DNA of 64,000 nt from an uncultured Clostridia bacterium (lineage in GTDB: Bacteria > Bacillota > Clostridia > UMGS1810): assembly GCA_934500875.1 (NCBI GenBank), contig CAKSTL010000010.1, positions 1 through 64,000 of the forward strand, given 5' to 3'. A program made the position numbers and the translations under genes. The notes under the pieces are model-generated. The model worked only from the letters and a program-made list of their open reading frames with translations, was not told the origin of the DNA and searched no databases. Shown piece after piece: positions 60,397 to 64,000 of this stretch. The stretch's first letter is position 1. Each line of letters opens with the position of its first letter.

Positions 60397-61608
60397 ATGA
60401 AATATATTGTTGTACTCGGCGACGGTATGGCTGACTATCCCGTTGGATCGCTCGGCTCAAAAACACCTTTGGAATACGCCAAAAAGCCGAATATGGACGC
60501 TCTTTGCAAAAAGGGAATTACCGGTCTTGTGTCAAACGTTCCTGATAATTTAAAGCCCGGAAGCGACGTTGCAAATCTCTCGGCAATGGGTTACGACCCC
60601 GAAATTTATTATTCCGGACGTTCTCCGCTTGAGGCTGTAAGTATGGGTGTTGATATAAAGGATACCGACGTTGTTTTCAGATGTAATATCGTGACGGTTA
60701 CCGAAGAGGAAAATTATGAGGATAAAAAAATTATCGACCACAGTGCGGACGAAATTACCACCGAGGAGGCAAAAGAGCTTATTGACGCTGTTAACAAAGC
60801 GTTTAAAAACGACTTTTTAACGTTTTATCCCGGTGTAAGCTACCGTCACGCAATGGTGTGGTCAAACGGCTCGACAAATGTTGAACTCGTTCCGCCGCAC
60901 GATATTTTGGAGCGCAAAATCGGCGATTATATCCCGAAAGGCGATGGTGCGGATATAATTTACGATATGATGAAAAAAAGCTATGATATTTTAAAAAACC
61001 ACCCTGTAAACCTTGACAGAATAAAAAGAGGGTTAAATCCCGCAAATTCAATCTGGATTTGGGGCGAGGGCAGAAAGCCGAGGCTTGAAAGCTTTAAAAA
61101 GCTCTACGGTCTTGATGGCGCTGTAATTTCGGCAGTTGACCTTATTAAAGGAATTGCAATCTGCGCAGGGCTTAAATCCATTGACGTCGAAGGTGCGACG
61201 GGCAACATCAACACCAACTTTAAGGGCAAGGCGGACGCCGCTCTTGACGCTTTAAAAGACGGTGCGGATTTTGTTTATATTCACCTTGAAGCGCCCGACG
61301 AGTGCGGACACCGTGCGGAAATTGAAAACAAGGTGCACTCGATTGAGCTTATCGACGAAAAAATTGTTGGATATATCAAAGAAAAACTGAATAAAATAGG
61401 AGAGGAGTACAGAATGCTTATACTGCCCGACCATCCCACGCCGCTTTCTTTAAGAACGCATACGAGGGACGCTGTGCCGTTTGTTTTGTATGACTCAACT
61501 GATGAAAAAAACAGCGAAATTTCATCATATACCGAGGAAAACGCAAAAAAGAGCGGAATTTATTTTGACAAGGGATATAAGCTTTTGTGCGAATTTTTAA
61601 AAAAATAA
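60397..61608 (+). CDS. apgM: Cofactor-independent phosphoglycerate mutase, archaeal type
   Basis: Interconverts 3- and 2-phosphoglycerate. The 403-residue protein belongs to the ApgM branch of the alkaline phosphatase superfamily: VLGDGMADYP, GSDVANLSAMGYDPE, LNPANSIWIWGEGRKP, EAPDECGHRAE and LPDHPTPLSLRTHTRDAVPF. This type is common in Clostridia, either beside or in place of GpmI. Some relatives act as homoserine kinase-like ThrH enzymes, a less likely alternative. AAGGAG precedes the ATG. Confidence 0.92.
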   Translation: MKYIVVLGDGMADYPVGSLGSKTPLEYAKKPNMDALCKKGITGLVSNVPDNLKPGSDVANLSAMGYDPEIYYSGRSPLEAVSMGVDIKDTDVVFRCNIVTVTEEENYEDKKIIDHSADEITTEEAKELIDAVNKAFKNDFLTFYPGVSYRHAMVWSNGSTNVELVPPHDILERKIGDYIPKGDGADIIYDMMKKSYDILKNHPVNLDRIKRGLNPANSIWIWGEGRKPRLESFKKLYGLDGAVISAVDLIKGIAICAGLKSIDVEGATGNINTNFKGKADAALDALKDGADFVYIHLEAPDECGHRAEIENKVHSIELIDEKIVGYIKEKLNKIGEEYRMLILPDHPTPLSLRTHTRDAVPFVLYDSTDEKNSEISSYTEENAKKSGIYFDKGYKLLCEFLKK

Positions 61609-61627
61609 AAATCGGGTGTGATGCGTA

Positions 61628-62689
61628 TTGGAAAAAGGAAAAGCGGTAAACTTTATAATTGTATCGGTTTATGTTTTTGCATTTATTGCGGCGCTTGTGT
61701 TTGCCGCACCGATTATATTTAAAATTATTCTGCCCTTTGTTCTGGCGTACCTTATATCGTTTATGATTACGCCGCTGTCCGATATTTTGTATCAGAGATG
61801 CAAAGTTCCGAAACGCATTGCAATTGTTGTTTTAATGCTGATAATAATTTCGGTGTTGATTTTGCTTATTTTTAATTTTATCTATCAGGCAGTGTTTGCA
61901 ATGCAAGGTTTAATGCAGACCCTGCCTGATATTTTTAACGGAAAAATTCCGCCGTGGGCAAGCGGAATATACAAGTTTTATCTTAATTTGCCGACGTCCA
62001 AGCAGATTTTTATAGACGAAATTTTTGTAAACATAAAAAACAACGTTTCGGAAATTGTAAAAAGCGCTGCCGCCGTCACGTTTGACGCTGCAAAAGGCAT
62101 TGCGCTGTCGGTGCCGAAAATTTTTATATTTACTGCGGTTGTGATACTTGCAACATATTTTATCTGCGTTGACAGAAAGAAAATCGAAAGCGCACTCGCT
62201 TTGATTATGCCAAAAAATGTGCGCCGCTTTGTGTCCGGCTCAAAAAAGTGCCTAAAAAGGGCTGTGGGAGGGTATATAAACGCACAGCTTATTCTGATGT
62301 GCATAACGTTTGTTATCCTGTTTTCGGGGCTTCTTATCGTCAGAACGAAATATGCGTTTCTGATGGCGGTCTTTACTGCTTTTGTTGACGCTCTGCCGAT
62401 TTTCGGGTCGGGGATGGTGCTGATTCCGTGGGCGGCAATAAAACTTATGTCGGGCGATTTTGTGCGTGCTGCATACCTTTTTGCCCTCTATATTCTGGTT
62501 ATGATTACAAGGCAGCTTTCAGAACCTAAAATTGTGGGAAATAAGCTTGGCATAAATCCGCTCTTTACACTGTTTGCCATGTTCGCAGGATATAAAACGG
62601 CAAATTTTTTGGGGCTTATTTTAGGCCCTGTTGCGGCGCTGATTATAAGTGAATTTTTGAAAGAAAAAGAAAAATTTCGCAAGGTTTGA
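61628..62689 (+). CDS. AI-2E family membrane permease (YtvI-like)
   Basis: A 353-residue membrane protein of the AI-2E transporter family, with seven to eight hydrophobic helices. Typical segments are ILPFVLAYLISFMITPLSDIL near the N-terminus, GGYINAQLILMCITFVILFSGLL, FVDALPIFGSGMVLIPWAAI and the C-terminal KIVGNKLGINPLFTLFAMFAGYKTANFLGLILGPVAALII. Family members transport small molecules or ions; in spore formers YtvI is one paralogue. TTG start with a weak upstream GGGTGTGA site, so the start is not certain. Confidence 0.85.
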   Translation: MEKGKAVNFIIVSVYVFAFIAALVFAAPIIFKIILPFVLAYLISFMITPLSDILYQRCKVPKRIAIVVLMLIIISVLILLIFNFIYQAVFAMQGLMQTLPDIFNGKIPPWASGIYKFYLNLPTSKQIFIDEIFVNIKNNVSEIVKSAAAVTFDAAKGIALSVPKIFIFTAVVILATYFICVDRKKIESALALIMPKNVRRFVSGSKKCLKRAVGGYINAQLILMCITFVILFSGLLIVRTKYAFLMAVFTAFVDALPIFGSGMVLIPWAAIKLMSGDFVRAAYLFALYILVMITRQLSEPKIVGNKLGINPLFTLFAMFAGYKTANFLGLILGPVAALIISEFLKEKEKFRKV

Positions 62690-62865
62690 TTATTTTACCG
62701 AAAATTTTCGCAAAATATTTGGAAGTTGTGGTTTAAAATGCCGCTTTTTCCTTTAATTTAGTGCTTTGTGCGATATTTTTATATATACAAAAACCTTCTT
62801 TTATTGTATAATCTTAATATAGTGATTAATCATTAATAAACTGATATCTGGAGGTTGTTTGTAAA

Positions 62866-63204
62866 TTGAAAAAGAGGTTTTACAAAACTGTTAAAGTTGA
62901 AGTAAACGACATAACTTATCTTGACAAAAGTTTTTTTATTGACTATTACATTTTGGAAAGCAGAAAAAGCACGGGTGAAAAAGGTTACGAAAGAAGCTTC
63001 GGAATAGAGGCTGTAAAGCGTTATACCGATTATTTCGGAAACAATGTTGTTCAGGAGGCGAGATTAAGCTCTGTTACAAGTGATGAAGACGAAATCGAAG
63101 CATTTGTTTCTTATGCGGCAAAAGAGAATGTTTTGCCCGACGATATAGACATTTTCTGCGACGAATACTTTGGCTCCGACGCTCTTTGCAAAAGCGCCGT
63201 ATAA
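62866..63204 (+). CDS. Small conserved clostridial protein of unknown function
   Basis: A 112-residue acidic cytoplasmic protein, TTG start after GGAGG. It contains YYILESRKSTGEKGYERSFGIEAVKRY and an acidic C-terminal half (SDEDEIEAFVSYAAKENVLPDDIDIFCDEYF). It resembles the small DUF6514-like proteins of Clostridia, but I am not sure of the assignment. It is transcribed alone; the 176-bp gap upstream holds a TATAAT-like box (62807-62812) and a short palindrome TGATTAATCA (62823-62832). Confidence 0.65.
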   Translation: MKKRFYKTVKVEVNDITYLDKSFFIDYYILESRKSTGEKGYERSFGIEAVKRYTDYFGNNVVQEARLSSVTSDEDEIEAFVSYAAKENVLPDDIDIFCDEYFGSDALCKSAV

Positions 63205-63250
63205 TCTTTGGGCTAAACAGATAAAATTTTAAAAATATTTTATTTTCCTA

Positions 63251-63279
63251 TTGCATTTTTTAAAAACGTATGATATAAT
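63251..63279 (+). promoter_or_regulatory. Promoter of secG
   Basis: TTGCAT (63251-63256), 17 bp, perfect TATAAT (63274-63279), about 52 bp before the secG start. Confidence 0.75.
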
Positions 63280-63330
63280 TTATTGGTATTAATTTGAAAA
63301 TAACTTATTTGATAAAAAGGTGGAAATGCA

Positions 63331-63573
63331 ATGGCTATTTTAAAAACTGTATTGATTGTTGTTCAGATTATTATTTCGCTTGTGCTTACAGCGGTTGTTC
63401 TTATGCAGTCGGGTAAAGAGGCGGGTCTTTCGGGCTCTATCGCAGGCGGCGCAGAAACGTTCTTTGGCAAAAACAAAGCAAGAACTATGGATGGAATGTT
63501 ATCAAGACTTACAACCGTTCTGGCAATTCTTTTTATTGTCGTTTCGCTTGTATTGTCGCTTATTATAAAATAA
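63331..63573 (+). CDS. secG: Preprotein translocase subunit SecG
   Basis: An 80-residue membrane protein with two helices joined by the conserved MQSGKEAGLSGSIAGGAETFFGKNKARTMDGML loop. It is the auxiliary subunit of the SecYEG export channel that the many secreted proteins here would use. GGTGGAAATGCA precedes the ATG. Standard length for the family. Confidence 0.95.
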   Translation: MAILKTVLIVVQIIISLVLTAVVLMQSGKEAGLSGSIAGGAETFFGKNKARTMDGMLSRLTTVLAILFIVVSLVLSLIIK

Positions 63574-63640
63574 GTGAATTTGGCCGCCTTTAATGCGGGC
63601 GAATATATTATTTATTGACACACTGCGGAGGTAATTTCAG

Positions 63641-63799
63641 ATGGAAAAATATGTTTGCGAAGTATGCGGTTATGTTTATGATGAGGAAAAGGGTGACCCC
63701 GATAACGGCATTGAGCCCGGCACAAAATGGGAGGAGCTTCCCGAGGATTTTGTCTGCCCGCTTTGCGGAGTCGGCAAAGATGAATTTGTAATGGAATAA
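63641..63799 (+). CDS. Rubredoxin
   Basis: A 52-residue iron protein with two CxxC iron-binding pairs (CEVCGYVYD and CPLCGVGKDEF) and the family core GDPDNGIEPGTKWEELPEDFVC. It carries single electrons in anaerobes, often to reductases that remove oxygen or peroxide. CGGAGG is ten bases before the ATG. It is 67 bp after secG. The presence fits an anaerobic lifestyle. A terminator follows directly. Confidence 0.97.
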   Translation: MEKYVCEVCGYVYDEEKGDPDNGIEPGTKWEELPEDFVCPLCGVGKDEFVME

Positions 63800-63803
63800 T
63801 TTT

Positions 63804-63834
63804 AAAAAACTCCGAAAAAATCGGAGTTTTTTTG
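63804..63834 (+). terminator. Intrinsic terminator after rubredoxin
   Basis: AAAAACTCCGA and TCGGAGTTTTT pair around a run of A and are followed by further Ts. The remaining 63835-64000 shows only an AT-rich hairpin (ACGTAAA / TTTACGT near 63895-63915) and no gene. Confidence 0.85.
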
Positions 63835-64000
63835 TAAAATAAAGACAATAAACCTTATTTTGACCAAAGAAAGCCTTGGCGCAGAAATTATTTTAACGTA
63901 AAATTTTTTACGTCAAAGCCTTCGGCAAATTTAGGTGCAATGTGCAAAAAATTGCACGCTAAAAAACGCATATTGGCGTTTTAATCTCTTATCATCCGTT

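Overview
The window looks like a chromosomal piece of an anaerobic, low-to-mid GC Clostridia (Firmicutes/Bacillota) genome, probably a gut or rumen commensal. The reasons are strong AGGAGG ribosome binding sites, frequent TTG/GTG starts, near-consensus sigma-A promoters, FabK in place of FabI, an IspH-ribosomal S1 fusion, alr next to ndoAI-ndoA, a GerS-like lipoprotein, and S-layer homology (SLH) proteins. No ribosomal RNA, tRNA, CRISPR array, prophage or transposase gene was found. The species cannot be named from the sequence.

Left part (1-8.5 kb): a degenerate 204-bp-spaced repeat; a small Cro/C1-type regulator divergent from two zinc-ribbon membrane proteins; a 2-keto-3-deoxygluconate (KDG) kinase; a large uncharacterised glycosidase-like protein; a LemA/TPM-domain pair; and a small alpha/beta-hydrolase.

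Polysaccharide region (8.7-29.6 kb): six large secreted proteins. Two are tandem paralogous beta-helix glycosidase-like enzymes with stalk and carbohydrate-binding domains. One is a carbohydrate-binding protein, two are SLH proteins and one is an LVIVD beta-propeller protein. They are followed by aldose 1-epimerase and a minus-strand operon of SDR dehydrogenase, enolase-superfamily sugar-acid dehydratase and KDPG aldolase, divergent from an AraC regulator. With the KDG kinase on the far side, this reads as surface attack on an acidic or oxidised polysaccharide, followed by an Entner-Doudoroff-like route to pyruvate and glyceraldehyde-3-phosphate.

Fatty acid region (29.7-37.5 kb): a MarR/FabT-type regulator followed by fabH-acpP-fabK-fabD-fabG-fabF-fabZ-accD-accA. 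accB and accC are missing from their usual slots. A palindrome CTTGTTG-N6-CAACAAG lies in the regulator's promoter and again upstream of fabH.

Housekeeping region (37.6-64 kb): TM2 and DUF2752 proteins, iron alcohol dehydrogenase, proS-gltX-lspA-rluD, an AcpS-NnrD fusion, GerS-like lipoprotein-alr-ndoAI-ndoA, a metallo-hydrolase, cold shock protein, RpiR regulator, flavoprotein, hutP-like gene, cmk-plsC-ispH/rpsA, an ADP-ribosyltransferase-like protein, galE, ilvE, apgM, an AI-2E family permease, secG and rubredoxin.

The most unusual signal is a ~277-bp miniature inverted-repeat element present twice in opposite orientation (4.2 and 39.6 kb). Each copy sits inside what was the loop of an intrinsic terminator, at a TTTA-like target. 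The small hairpin in the middle of the element is flipped in one copy relative to the other.
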